From contig BCKK01000001.1 of assembly GCA_001600615.1 (NCBI GenBank), positions 1,527,082 to 1,591,081 of the forward strand: a stretch of DNA of 64,000 nt, given 5' to 3'. Within the stretch, counting starts at the first letter, position 1; every line of letters begins with the position of its first letter. This stretch comes from Dioszegia crocea. Lineage: Eukaryota; Basidiomycota; Tremellomycetes; Tremellales; Bulleribasidiaceae. The notes below the pieces were generated by a model, which was not told where the DNA came from, did not search any database, and was given only the letters and a program-made list of their open reading frames with translations. This document shows positions 10,227 to 22,099 of the stretch, one piece after another. A program made the position numbers and the translations under genes.

Positions 10227-12867
10227 ATGGTCGCAACTCGGTACGTAGAGATAGACTCCCTCTCTTCGTCATAGCATATCAGAGCGTCCTGCTCCCTAGG
10301 ACTGCTTGCTGAATCTATAGAGCGGCGTCGCGCAACGGCACGCCAGCGCCTATCTCGCCCCCAGCACCCACTTCTCAACGCCTCAACGACGCGCCACAGA
10401 CCCCTGGCTCCCCAACGACCATAGAGATGACTACCAATCTCTCCAATAGCAAGACTACATCTATGGCGACCCCAGCGGGCGAAGTTACTGTTCGGCCATT
10501 CCGGTCCAGCTCCAACGCTCAGTTGAAGGCGGTGCTAAGTTTCACACCTCGGACGTCGGCACTGGACAGGCAGAATGTGGATAGTCAGGGAGACACATTT
10601 AGGGGTTTCTTCACGCTATTCTGGATAGGTACGTCTAGCTTGGGCCATAGGCCGTACACGCTGTCTGAGATATTCGCCACCCGTTACTGTGTTCTTCACT
10701 TACTTGTCAGGCCTCGCTTTGCTCTTCATGCGTACCTCGCTAGAATCCTGGGAAACCAACAAAACCCCTCTATCATGGACGTTCGGCCGTCTGATCACTC
10801 GCGATGCCTTCGTCTTGGCCTGTGCCGACGCACTTATGGTACTCTCAATGTTCCTCTGTGTTCCTTTCGTCAAAGGATTGCAATATGGCTGGTTCAGCTA
10901 CTACTGGACCGGTATGATTGCACAGCACCTCTTCCAGGCAGCGTATCTAGGTGTGGCGATTGCTTGTGGGATAATAAGAGATTGGTATTGGGTGCAAAGT
11001 GGCTACTTGGTATTGCGTGAGTCAATTAGCTTCGTGGATCCCTTCCAGGAGCTGACCAAAGTAGACGCTCTATCAAGCATGATGAAGGTGAGCCGGGCAA
11101 GTCAACTCCAGATGTGAATAACAGCTCATTTCATCAGATGCACTCGTACATGTCGCACAATGGCATGCTGTCCGCCGTCGCCGCACGACTAAAGCGAGAG
11201 CGTGCTGAGCTGGAGCGATATCTCGACACCCTACCTGGTGGCAAAGAGGCCGCGTTAGCCGAAGCGAACAAGCGTCGCTCGGAACTCGAGGCAAAGGAGG
11301 CTCAGACTCAGGATTACACGCCAGGAGGGACGCCGCTCGGCACTCCCTCTTTATCCGCTGCGATCAGTCTGGAGTCCCTGGGAGCGCACGGCACCATGAC
11401 ACCCAACACCGGTAGCGGTCTGACAGGATATAATGTCCCAGCTGCGGCTGCTCGAAAATTGCAAACGGAAACGGGCAGTTCTTCTAGATCCCGGTCAGAC
11501 TCTAGCGGCGCATCATCACCCCCTCCAGGCCCACGCGGCTCTACGTCCGCACTATCTCCCCGACCCACAACAAGCACAAGTCGTCGGCGACGTAGCAAGT
11601 CAAAGCACTTGGCGACGGACGCTCTGCCCGCTCCGGAGCCAGATCTGCCACACGGAACGTCTCTCGAGCCATCGGCGAATACGACCCCGCACGAGCCACG
11701 TGCGCCTCACCTGCTCGGTTGGTCAGCGGATGAGAAGGTCGCGTTGCTCGCTCGGAATATTGATGCGATGGAGGATGAGCTGAAGAGCAATGGTGTGAAG
11801 GGATTGGTTTGGCCTCAGAACGTGACGTATGCGCACTTTGCGGATTTCATGATTGTCCCGGCGTTGGTGTATCAGCTTGAGTACCCGAGGACCGCAAAGT
11901 GAGTCTTCTAGTTGTTGTCTCGAAGAGAAAGCAAAGCAAGGACCGGCTAATATTGCAGAATGAACCCCTTTGTAGTCCTAGAAAAGATCATCGCGACATT
12001 CGGGACCTTCTCCCTGATCTACCTCATTACTGAGCACTACATTCTCCCATTCCTACCGAAACCCGAGGACTCAATGTTCAAGAGCTTCCTCAATCTCGCC
12101 CTTCCCATGATTGTCAACTACCTTCTGTGAGTAGAGCAAGACTTGCTATGCAGAAAAAGACCTTTGCTGATGTTTACAGAATCTTCTAGTACGTGTTTCA
12201 GACAAGGCAGAGCCTCAATAAAACTGGCTGACAATGCAGTATCATCTTTGAGTGTGTATGTCAGGGATTCGCCGAGCTATCTTAGTGGGTTCTCTTATCC
12301 GTAGGAACTCGAGCGAGACTGAGCAGATACAGTTTCGCCGACCGAGAATTCTACCAAGATTGGTGGAACTCGACCTCCTGGGATCAATTCTCTCGGAGAT
12401 GGAATAAACCAGTACATGTGCGTCTTGTCCACACATATCCCCGTATGTGCTGAATCCACAGACTTTCCTACTCCGACACGTCTATGCCTCATCGATGGAT
12501 GGCCTTCAGCTATCTCGGATGTCAGCGGCATTCGTCACCTTCTTACTCTCGGCGCTGTGCCACGAACTCGTCATGGCGGTAGTCAGCAAGAAAGTGCGGC
12601 CTTACTTGTTTTTGATGCAAGTGAGTCTTTATCCTGCTTATCCATCTGTAGGTCACGTTAGCTGATCAAGTCAGATGGCTCAGGTGCCGATGATCGCACT
12701 GGGCAGACTGCCGATTGTTAGGCGGAACAAGACTATAGGGAACATTGTGTTTTGGATGGGTCTGATGGCGGGCTTCCCTTTACTGTAAGTGAAACTTTGC
12801 TGCAGGACATTGTTCCGTACTGATCGCTGATGCATCGAACAGGGCAATTGGGTATCTGAAGTATTGA
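10227..12867 (+). CDS. ARE2: Sterol O-acyltransferase (ACAT, MBOAT family)
   Basis: Twelve exons: 10227-10240, 10321-10628, 10711-11016, 11065-11087, 11138-11898, 11959-12126, 12180-12188, 12240-12284, 12333-12417, 12462-12620, 12675-12784 and 12843-12867; total 670 residues, in phase throughout. Family hallmarks: the HSYMSHNG segment at a membrane helix, FADREFYQDWWNS (about residues 546-558) and the active-site His in CHELVMA (about residue 607). Known role: esterification of sterols with acyl-CoA in the ER for storage in lipid droplets. The first exon carries only 14 nt of coding sequence and exon 7 only 9 nt. A Ser/Pro-rich insert of some 140 residues sits between HSYMSHNG and the next membrane segment. 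ARE1 versus ARE2 identity cannot be decided here. Confidence 0.93.
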
Positions 12868-13543
12868 GAGGCGGATCAATGAGGCAGAAGCGAAGTGGAC
12901 GGAACACGAACCCTATACTGGAAAGAGAGTGAATACGACCTATTAATGGTAATGGAGAGACGATCTTAGATGCATGACCTGTAACGCTATGAGCAAGACT
13001 TGGAAGTTGATGCTGCTAGCATTGCTGTGGTGAAGTTTACGCGCATGTAGAGAACGACGTGGCATACCGCCTTTGCACCGCATGACAGCTCAGTCTCATC
13101 TGATTCAATTTTCACTAGGTTCCAAGTTCATTTATACCATTTCTCTATAGACTATATATACAAGAATCGCGCTTTGGCCACTTCACATCTATAGACAAAC
13201 GAAGATACCGCCAATATAAGGGAAAAGATAGAAATCAAAGATGAGAAGACCTAATTTCCAACTCGAAGCCTAACAACGTGAGGAGCTACTTGTATAATTA
13301 AGAATCAGAAGTCGAGAAGCTACAAGAACCCCGCTTCACCATGCCTCGGCCAGCGAAACTAGAGAATGAGAGGGGGATCTGAAAAACAGAGTGTTCGATG
13401 TGGTAATGTGTAATGAGAGGGGTTTATCGACAAGGTCGTGAAAGGGAATTATTCGAGAGTGATGACTATCCTTTGCACAATCGTGGCGTATCGTACTAAT
13501 CGTGGTCGTTGAAGTCGTAAGGGGAGTTGGGTGGGAGAGGCGA
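12868..13543. other. Convergent intergenic region, ARE2 / forkhead gene
   Basis: About 0.68 kb between two convergent 3' ends. It is A/T-richer than its flanks, notably around 13080-13330, as expected for 3' untranslated and termination sequence. No coding or RNA gene seen. Confidence 0.55.
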
Positions 13544-15980
13544 TTACATCGACGTGGGAGATTGGTGCTGGGAGTGGTGGCTCGTCATACTGCCGGGTGA
13601 AGAGTGCTGGTACTCCTCTTGCCTCTGACCCTGGCCCTGCTGCTGAACGCCCTTCCCATCGCCCTCAAACCGCCAGTCCTCGCTGTCTTGACTACCATGG
13701 CCCTGCTGATGCTGACCACCCGCCATGGACACCGGTGTTGGCATGTATTGTTGGGCGGGGGAGTAGTGTGGATGGGCGCCGAACAGAGGCACGTACATCG
13801 CCTGACCTGGATGCTGGCTTGGGTGCTGGTGTTGGGGGTGTTGGCCGTACTGATGATGCGGGGGGTGCATAGTTTGGTGGTGCTGATGCTGGATAGGTAC
13901 ATAGTGGTAGCCTTGGGGAGGATACTGCTGCATGCCGGCAGGTGGGGGTAGGTAGTGTCCGTGGGGAGGGGGGTGAGAGGGATGGGGGATGGAATAGGCG
14001 GGTGTACTGGGTCCAGGCTGGGGAGCGGAAGCCTGATTCCAGGTCGGACGACCGGTACCGTCGAAGGCAGCACCGATGGAGGGACCGCCTTGGCCGGAAG
14101 AGGGGGAGTACGGCTCGTGGCTGAGTCGACGACGGGGCTCTTCGCGAGGGCTGGTCGTACCGATGGCCAGCTGCTTAGCTCGGGCGGTCGACTTTGCTTT
14201 ACCAGAGGCGGGTCCGAGGGAGCCAGATTTCTTAACGCTGGCGTGGGATGTGACTGGTGATGCGGCAGTAGGGGGATGGTAGCCGCCCGAGTGGAACCAT
14301 GAGTCGCAGCCGGACCGGATGGCCCACTTGCGTGCACCGCCAGATTGGTCGCCATAGGGTCGAGGAAGTTTGACGAAGGCTTTGCACATCGAAGTCTGGT
14401 GGCGGACGCCGTTGTAGACTTTGGATGGGTTCTGGCGATAGTCTAAAGGGTCAGCGATAAGATTCCTGGCTGACGGTATGTTGTGTGGATGATGTGTGTC
14501 GATGAGGATGGCGCACAGACATGAAGGGATGATGACGAGAACTCACATGTGTACCTGCGCTTGATGCTGTCACTGATCTCCGAGACATACAACTGGTGCG
14601 GTGGCGCAGCCAACAAAAGCGCCTCTCCGATCAATGCCGCGTAGCTCATTGGTGGCCTTGGTGCCGGTAGCTCTCCAGGCGCAAGAAGCGGTTCATCCAT
14701 CTTGGTAGGCGGCGGCTGAGTCCAGTATCCCTGGGGGTGGTACGGGTAGCCAGGTGGCCCACGCGTGAGGTGAAGCTCGGAGTGAGAGGGCAGTGACGAG
14801 TGGGCCAGCCAAGGAGAGTATGCGGATATGGCGTCGTACTGGGATGACTGGTAAGGGATGTCGTCAGAGTAGGACGGGTGGTTGGGAGTCTGTGGGTGGG
14901 TGGCGAAGGGAGGAGGTGCTGCCGCATATGAGGACGAGGGATGGATGTTGAGAGGGAGGGAGGGTAAAGAAGAACCGAACTGGGGCACGGCCGTGGAAGA
15001 AGCATCAAGGCTGTGGTGATCGGCGGCGTGTGCTTGTCCCCGGGACGCGCCTAGACCGGTCTGGCCGGAGATCTGCACGAACCGCTGGTTCGATGACGCT
15101 TGTTGCAGAGGAGGGGGAGGAGCGGAGTAGGTGCTGCCGATGGGCAAAGTGCTGGCGAGAAGGGAGGGAGGGTTGAGTGGGGGAGACATGATGGTGTCCG
15201 CGGTGGACGAACGGGTCCTTTCGTTTGACTCGGTAGGGGGCATCATGCGGCGAGGCCAGGTGGCAGCAGCGAGTTGGGTAGAATAGACACCGTTGCCGTT
15301 GTGGGAGAGAGTAGGACGCAGGATGGGACGAGGTTTGGAATGAGGGAGTGACATGAAGACGTCGCTGCCGATGGAGTTGCATGACTGATCCAGAGGAGCG
15401 CTGAAGTTGAGTCAGCTTAGGCCTTTTTTGTTGTGTTGAGTGATAGAAAAGGGGCAAACATGAAACGTGATGGGATGGTTGACTGAACAATAAGGTGAAA
15501 TGCTGAAACTCACTGCAAGACGTGCGGCTCAGAGACAATGAGCGACCCGCTGATTCCGTAGGACGGCTGGGGCGAAGGAGTTGTAGGGTACGGCATCTCG
15601 CTCTTAAGTGGAGGGGACGCGCTTTGTTGTTGTTCCTCGGTGGAGATGGAGGTGGGAGAGCCGATCTGTTGTTGGATGGAGTAAGGAGCTGAAAAGTGAC
15701 TCGTCAAAGGAGGTCGACGGTGGTTGTGGCCAATGTAGGGCGAGCCGGAGAGCGAAGGGGAGGGATGAGATGTTGGACGCGCAGAAGAGGGATGATGATA
15801 TGGGTGGGATGTCGATGCGGAAGGAGTAGGACGAAAGGAGTCGAGCTTTGTGGGTGTGGAAGTGGAAAGGTGGGTAGAATCCGCTGAGTCGGTGGGGAAA
15901 GTCGCAGATGTGGGCGTACTCATATACGTCGGCCAAGAGGCCAGTCGGGTCACCTTTGGAGTTGTTGGCGCTCCAAACAT
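13544..15980 (-). CDS. Forkhead-domain transcription factor, divergent type
   Basis: Exons on the minus strand: 15980-15514, 15400-14547 and 14442-13544, 739 residues. The forkhead domain spans the last junction: RPPMSYAALIGEALL, LYVSEISDSIKRRYTYYRQN, then KVYNGVRHQTSMCKAFVKLP and a wing ending WFHSGGYHPP. The canonical recognition helix WQNSIRHNLS is replaced by VYNGVRHQTS, keeping N, R and H but not the rest. The N-terminal 370 residues are Pro/Ser/His-rich; the C-terminal 200 are Gln/His/Pro-rich (many HH and PP runs). Known role of the family: DNA-binding regulators of cell cycle or development; the target is unknown here. The ATG at 15980 is the first in frame with the domain; an upstream non-coding exon is likely because an acceptor-like CTTTCAG lies just before it. 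Confidence 0.88.
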
Positions 15981-17510
15981 CGTGTGGACTAGACGGAGGA
16001 GTAGAGTCTGAAAGGACAGACACAGGAGGAGTGGGGGAAGGGGTAGATCCGGAATCGAAAGCTAGAGATACCGGGAAGGATACGGATGTGGGTGTTTTGT
16101 GGGCTGACCGGCACGGCAGGACAGCAGGGGAGGATAAAGCGAAGGGATATAGGCGAGTGGGAGGGAGATGTCTCAAAGGCGTAAGGACGAGTGAGATGTA
16201 GTTTGGGTGTGGGTGGTACTGATCGGAGGAGGATGAGGCGTGTGGCGAAAGGAAGAGAGTGTGGTGATATATGGTTCTCCTAGGGCGTGATAACGGCGAT
16301 CCTTCACCGCGTGACACGCAGTGAGGAGACGGTGTGTGCCTATTGTCCTGCCGGGAGAAGCACAGACTGGCGATCCTCCCTACTAACGATAAGAATAAGC
16401 ACCGATGTGGGTAAAGGTGGAGGCGGTGTAAACGGCGAGAGAGAGAGAAGCAGAAGGATATGAGGTGATTGTGTGTGGGGAGGAGTGAGTGAGTGAGCGA
16501 AGAGGGTTGGTTGTGGTTGTGGATGTACGCGTGCGTGTGTGTGTCTGTGTGTATCTCAAGGAATATGGTTGGCGAGGTGTGTGTGTCGACCCCCGAAATT
16601 TCGTGTTTCCGATACGGGTCTTCTTGTTCCCCTTTTGTGATTACTGGTAGGTTAGTGAGATGATGGGAAGAACAACGTGAGAAGGGAATCATTAGTAGCG
16701 CTGGGACCATGTTACTGCATGCGCACTGAGGTGGATTGGTTTGGTGAAGGCAAAGGGTTGGATCATGATCTACTGATTGATTCGGTGAAGTGTGGCGGAA
16801 AAACTTTTGCATCCGTGCCTGTTTTCGAAGCTGCTGGGGTGTTTCAGAGTTCGGACACGTGTTGTTCGGGGGTTCTGGGTCCGAGCGCCAGAGTGGAGGT
16901 GGTGACCGATGGCGAGACGACGCTCAATCTCATATGAGAACCTTGCCCGCTAGGCTCGCGATCATTCATCTCGAGGATAGCTAGATCATACGAAGCTTGC
17001 CTGGCGCATCAGCAGACTGACCGCTATCACTGATCGTAAAACCACGGCCAAAGACGCGAGGCAGCGAGGAAGAGCGAACTCACGAGAAGGATGAAACTCA
17101 AATCTCTACCCCGCGTTTCAGATTGTATAAGCTCTGCTTCCTGTCTCGGAACCGACTTCTTCCGAGTGCCGGTAAGATCGGAATGCGGACTGCCGAGCTC
17201 TGATCGTCGTTAGCATCCGGTAAAGATCGGCGGTGATCGATGCCCTTGAGGCCGAAGCCAAGACTCTCTCCGAACCGAGGTTCGGTGCGGCTTCGGGCAG
17301 GTGAGTATACTCACAGCTAACAAGGCCTTATACTCTAGGCACAGATCAATGTCCCGGAAATCCAACCTTCTGTGCACGTACGGGTGCCGTACATCAGAAG
17401 TGCGGTCATTGACCTCCGCGACACCATACTGGACCATGGTCTGGACCTAGACGAGATAGCATTTCGGATCCAACCGACATGGTGCCTGCCACCTGCGACC
17501 TTCCTCGTCC
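15981..17510. other. Long pyrimidine-rich upstream region of the forkhead gene
   Basis: Some 1.5 kb upstream of the forkhead gene (minus strand) and downstream of RAD10. On the minus strand the part next to the gene (about 15,980-16,800) is extremely C/T-rich with few purines, so stop codons are rare and long frames arise by chance. It probably contains a long 5' leader. The remainder to 17,510 shows no coding content. Confidence 0.5.
16531..16583. repeat. GT-rich simple repeat
   Basis: Runs of GTGTGT occur at about 16535-16552 and again near 16577-16585, preceded by a GTGAGTGAGTGAG run near 16485. This is low-complexity sequence inside the probable leader or promoter of the forkhead gene. 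Confidence 0.7.
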
Positions 17511-19162
17511 TCACTCCACCCGCTGTCTCTTCCCGTGCCTGGCTTCGCCCTCGGTGGTATCATCATCCATATCCTCCGAGCCCTCATCCTCCTCCAACGG
17601 GTCCCGCCAGACCTCCGACCCCTTCGCCGCACCAATCTGGATACCCTCTGCCTCCGCTGCCTGTGCCTGACCGCCAGTCGGCCGCCTGGACTCGTCGGGC
17701 CCCGGTATTCTCATAGGCATGTTGTCATCCTCATCGCTGTCGGTTGGCCAATCTGGACTTCCCCCTCTCTCATCATCACTCCCGACCTCAATCACTCCTC
17801 CCGATGTCCTCGTACCCTTCTCCCGACTTCCCTTTCGGCCCGCTTTCCCCGAGCGATTGGTAACGCCGACTTCCGGGATAGCTGGCCCCTTCTCTCCGCC
17901 ATTCGGTCCTGATAGAGTGCTATCATCTGCAGATCGCTTAAGACCGCCAACGAGGAAAGGCTTTGTGAAGGCGTCAACAAGGGTGGTGACTTTTGTAGGG
18001 CCGAGACCTTTGACCGTAGCGATCATCTTGGCCGATTGACTGGAGATATTTGCAAAAGACTATGAAGTTAGCGATTGATCCTCTGCTTATCTTTCGCCCT
18101 TCACATCTAACCGTCCCATCTTCTTGATCTAACTCCTCGGTCCTCCACGACACCCTCACTCCAACAGGTCACGTAGAACTCACCCCAAATTGACTGGCCA
18201 TATTGAAAGCATCTGTCTTATTGACCTTTTTCCCGCTAGTCAGGACATGCTGAAGCTGGTCGTGATAGGTCTGATGAACCTTTTCTTTAAGAGTATCGGC
18301 AGATTTATGCTCGAATTGCTTGAAGGTGGAGAGATATTGGGCGATTTCGTCGTTGGACCAAGCCACGATTGTGGAGAGGTTGTTGACGATTGCGATTTTG
18401 GTCAACTCCCGAAGAGATTGCTGATGCTCGGTCCGAATGATCAGCTCAGACCAAGCTCGGATTCTAAAAACGCAAGAAGCTAGACTCACCACATCGCACA
18501 GGATCATGAGGATCCGGAGCTGGTATATGCCCTTCATCTTTTCAATGCGGCTGTGAATATATTCAGGATGCAGTCGGTGGTACTTTAGACTGACTACATC
18601 AGCTCTTATCACCCATACTCTTTGAGAACCAAGACAGCTTACCTGAGGTACAAGACACCGTTATGGGTTCCCACTTGGTAGTCTGCCGGTATGTCGCCAA
18701 TTTCAGTCGGCACATTCTTAATCGCACCCAAGACTGGATTCCGCCGCTATAAGGTCAGTGTCAGCTTGCGATTTTCTACAGTCTAAGTCTGAGGAAGTAG
18801 ACACGAACCTGTACTGCACTATACACAATGGCATTCTTGCTCGATGCCGACCGATGAACAGGCTTGACCGGACCGGCAGGCACCGCTGGCTCCCCTTCCG
18901 CTGGTGGAGCTGAAGGTGGACCCTCGCCTCCTGCACTAGTAGAGGCCGTAGCGGGTATTATTTCAGGTCCATCCGAGGGCGCAGGCTGTGGATTCGCACT
19001 GCTTGACGTGCCGGTCGAGGACGCATTGCGCAGAGATCCGGCAATGGCGGCACTGCTGGGGAGGAAAGATGTAGCTGGACGAAATGAGGGGTGTCGAGGT
19101 CGATTCGGTCTCGATGGGCCCGCCTCGGCGTTGATTTGCGTGCCAGTCACTGAGTCTACCAT
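17511..19162 (-). CDS. RAD10: DNA repair endonuclease subunit Rad10/ERCC1
   Basis: Exons on the minus strand: 19162-18809, 18746-18643, 18589-18490, 18426-18184 and 18059-17511; 449 residues. After a Pro/Ala-rich N-terminus (about 115 residues) the ERCC1 central domain starts at RRNPVLGAIKNVPTEIGDI, with YHRLHPEYIHSRIE and AWSNDEIAQYLSTFK; the tandem helix-hairpin-helix follows, with VNKTDAFNMASQFG and KGLGPTKVTTLVDAF (about residues 268-302). Known role: non-catalytic partner of Rad1/XPF in the 5' incision of nucleotide excision repair and in cross-link repair. A further tail of about 145 residues, acidic and Ser/Gly-rich and ending in a basic GKRQR motif, follows the last HhH. The final intron is 124 bp, long for this region. 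Confidence 0.95.
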
Positions 19163-19449
19163 CCTCTGTATGCTGTATGTGCGTTGTTGTGATTAGGTCT
19201 ATTGATATATTTCCCTGTGATGACGGAGGGGAGGTGAGCGGACTTTCATCAAGCGGCGACCGGCGATCGCCGGCCCCACGTACCCGACGTAAACAAACGC
19301 GGCTGTCTTCTTTTTGCGCCTCAACGATACATTCAACCTCAATCTTACCCTATACACCCCCGACAACAGCTCTTACGACGATCTCGCTCTACCTGGGCTC
19401 GCAAATCATTCTAGAAATTATCGCGTTAAGAAAACTAAGCTCTTGAAAC

Positions 19450-20880
19450 ATGGCAGCAGGAACAAGAGGGCCAAAGAGAGTAAGTCCTCGTATCGATCGA
19501 GAGCGGGAAAGAATGAACTTAAGAGAGACATCAGTAGCTCATTGACCAGGCTGCAAAGGAAAATGTGCCGCCTTCCAAAGCTGTAGAGGAAGTGGGAGAT
19601 GTCGATGACTTTGATAGTGAGTAGATTGGATGTTGAGCAGACTGGACAGGCATCTAATGAAGCAGGTGTAACAGAAGTAGCGCCGGCAAAGCCCGTCAAA
19701 GCTACTGCTAAGCCAGTAGCTAAAGGCAAAGCGACTAAGGCGAAGCAGGTGCAGGCCACCGTAGTCCCGGAGGAGGTTGTGGCGGAGGAGGTAGAAGTGG
19801 CAGTAGCTGCAGCTCCGCGCAAGGGCAGCAGCTCGGGGTCAGAGAAGAAAGCGGAGCAAGTGAGTCGACAACAGATTGCGGAGGTTTGATGGGATGGGCT
19901 GACAGGCATAGCTGGAAGCGGAGAACAAGCACCTTCGGAGTCAAAGGGACGAATATGCTCGTCAATTTGAGGAATTGTCAAGTTTGCGGAATACGTCAGT
20001 CGAGGCGACTCTGGAGAAGTTTAAGGCGAATATCGAGGTTCAGGGCAAGGGTGAGTGCCTGCCCAAACCCTGGCGTCTCAACTAACTTCTTAGCCAAGGA
20101 TGATATCATCTCTACTCTAACGACCCTCAACGAGAAGCTTCAAGCCAAAATACATTCACTAGAGAAGGCAGCGCGGTCCGATGCGCCCAAGGCCGATCCA
20201 AAAGAGATAAAGGCGTTGAAAGAAGCAGTGGAGAAGGCGAACGAAAGGCTATCTTCACGAAACGCAGAATGTGAGCTGCCTTGCTGAGAATAGTACTGCA
20301 GGAGCTGATTGTCAGATACCGAATTGGAGAAAATGTACAAGGCGGAACAACAATACTCTCAAAGCCTCCAAGCATCCCGCTCGACAACCGCTGCTGCCGC
20401 CCCGGTGGACAAGACTGCCGCTAGCGAGGAATCGATAGAAGATGCAGCCATCATCAGGCTGTATGAGGATATCACGGAGTTGAATTGCGTTGGCGTTAAG
20501 ATTAGGGAAGGGAAGTATGGCCCCAAGGATAAGATAATGGACTTCAACTGTATCCTCACCCCTGGACAAGGCTCAAGTAAGTCTTCATCTCTCATGGTCA
20601 TTGCGTGTCCTCTGTAGGTGTGGAGATTCCTGGCTAACATGCTGCAGGTATCAACTTCAGACTTCGGACATACAAAGAGCTCGACGCTGCAAAGCAGGCC
20701 CAGCGCGCTCGCAACCCATACAATGCCATCGTCCAATTCACGCCTGAATTATCGAGAGAAACGGACCAGGCGTTCATCGCTCGGCTCGGCCGGTTCAAGG
20801 AGGAGATACGATTCATGCAGGAGGATTTACCGGAGTTGATGCGGGATCTGAGGCAGAGAGTAGTTGGGGAGGTTTCATGA
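19450..20880 (+). CDS. Monopolin-like chromosome segregation protein (Csm1/Pcs1)
   Basis: Seven exons: 19450-19479, 19550-19616, 19666-19859, 19912-20050, 20094-20270, 20316-20576 and 20648-20880; 366 residues. The N-terminal third is Ala/Lys/Pro/Val-rich (repeated AKP and AKG units) and likely disordered. A coiled coil runs from about residue 98 to 235. The C-terminal globular domain begins IRLYEDITELNCVGVKIRE, then NFRLRTYKEL and FTPELSRETDQAFI, which fits the Csm1/Pcs1 C-terminal domain (an RWD-like fold). Known role: clamps kinetochore microtubule sites and organises rDNA and centromeres. Divergent from RAD10, 287 bp between starts. Family assignment is by domain pattern; another RWD-type kinetochore protein is the alternative. 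Confidence 0.75.
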
Positions 20881-21401
20881 GAGGGCGATGGGGCTTGAAG
20901 TGCTGGGCAGAACGCCGTGACCAGAGAAACAGCTCGCCGCGTGGTGACAGGGACTGATCGGGAGATGCAGGGCGGCAGGGGGGCGGGGCGACCCAAGCAC
21001 GGCTGCAGATCTTCCGTCATCGATTCTAAGCAAGCGAAGGAGAGGCAGTGGCCAGCATGTATGTACTACTATCGATACCGTTGGACCTTTTGCGCAGAGC
21101 GCTGCGCTTTGTGCACGTGGACCAGTTGTGCCCTCACACGTAAAAAGAGCATCGACGCGCAACGTAGCCGATAGATGCCTCTGCTTCCCTTCCTTCCCGC
21201 CACTCAAAGTGGCGGAGGAATGTGCCGGATAAATGACATGCGTCGGCTCCGCATAAAAGCCCCGTCCTGTCCCACGCCTTGCAATTGCAGTCCCTTGCCG
21301 AGTGCTTTATTTGACGACAAGGTAAACGCCCAACGGAGTGATCATCGATCAGTGAAAGCTCTCACCCTCCAATCCATACTCGAGACAGATAAATTGTCAA
21401 A
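20881..21401. other. Intergenic region upstream of the YBR137W-like gene
   Basis: A 0.52 kb gap between tandem genes. It holds a CACGTG E-box at about 21114-21119 and a TATA-like CATAAAAG at about 21252-21259, some 140 bases before the next start. No coding content. Confidence 0.5.
21252..21259 (+). promoter_or_regulatory. TATA-like element
   Basis: CATAAAAG about 140-150 bases upstream of the ATG at 21402, with a CACGTG E-box further up at about 21114. The distance suits a core promoter element, but a single 8-mer is weak evidence. Confidence 0.35.
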
Positions 21402-22099
21402 ATGGCTCCTTCCTTCCCGGCCGACGGCATCCCCGAACCGCGAATTGTCTTCACCTCCCTCACGCACCACACAGCGTTCGAGGCAGGGTCAGCAATCCGA
21501 CAGCATTTCCTCGACACGTACCCCAACGTTGACCAGCCGGACGGAGCAGGGATAGTCATCCAGATCCAGCTTTTCAGTGGGCATGTCCTCTTTGCAGCTG
21601 CAGTGGGGTCTGGGCCGGCTGTCGGTCCTGGAAATTGGAAGTGGGTAGAGGGGAAATTCAATACTGTCAAGAAGTCGGGGAGGAGCTCATTTGCCATGAA
21701 GGAGAGGTGCGTTCTTCGTACAGATAGGGTGGGCAGGGCTGATTTGGCAGACTTGCAGGCTTTGAAAAATCGGCGGCGGATCTCGGCTATCCCTACCCTC
21801 AGTTCGCTGTCGCTGGTGGTGGTATCCCACTCTGGATTAAGGGGAATGAGGCGGGACCAGTTGGGGCTATCATCGTCTCGGGACTGCCACAAAGAGAGGA
21901 CCATCAGGTGAGTTCTTCAACCCCTTTACTTCTATCCCATAGATCAAGTCTGTCTTGCTGACTATCGCAGTTGATTGTGAGTAATCCTTGCACTTTGTGA
22001 CTAAACATGAGCTGATCTCACCAACAGCACAACGCCGTCTTCTCAAGATTGAAGGAGTTTGTCGAGGCTCCGTCTGATCCGCGATACATTACCGTTTAG
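21402..22099 (+). CDS. UPF0303 / YBR137W-like (DUF336-type) protein
   Basis: Exons 21402-21706, 21751-21907, 21971-21976 and 22028-22099 give 179 residues. The third exon is only 6 nt (Leu-Ile), but including it restores the run GLPQREDHQLIHNAV that closes the domain. The family pattern is seen in VIQIQLFSGHVLFAAAVG, the GNWKWVEGKFNTV segment, FAVAGGGIPLWIKG and VGAIIVSGLPQ. Yeast YBR137W is a soluble decameric protein associated with the GET/TRC pathway; bacterial relatives include heme-binding HbpS-type proteins. The precise role in this organism is unknown. Confidence 0.88.

Noticed and set aside
13604..14282. Plus-strand frames opposite the forkhead C-terminus
   Set aside because: They are shadows of a His/Gln/Pro-rich region. 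The Leu/Val/Trp/Arg-rich translation is what such a complement gives.
15604..16812. A 402-codon open frame on the minus strand overlapping the forkhead gene's first exon
   Set aside because: The leader is so C/T-rich that stop codons are rare by chance. The product is Ser/Leu/His/Pro-rich low complexity, and it overlaps the better-supported forkhead frame in a different phase.
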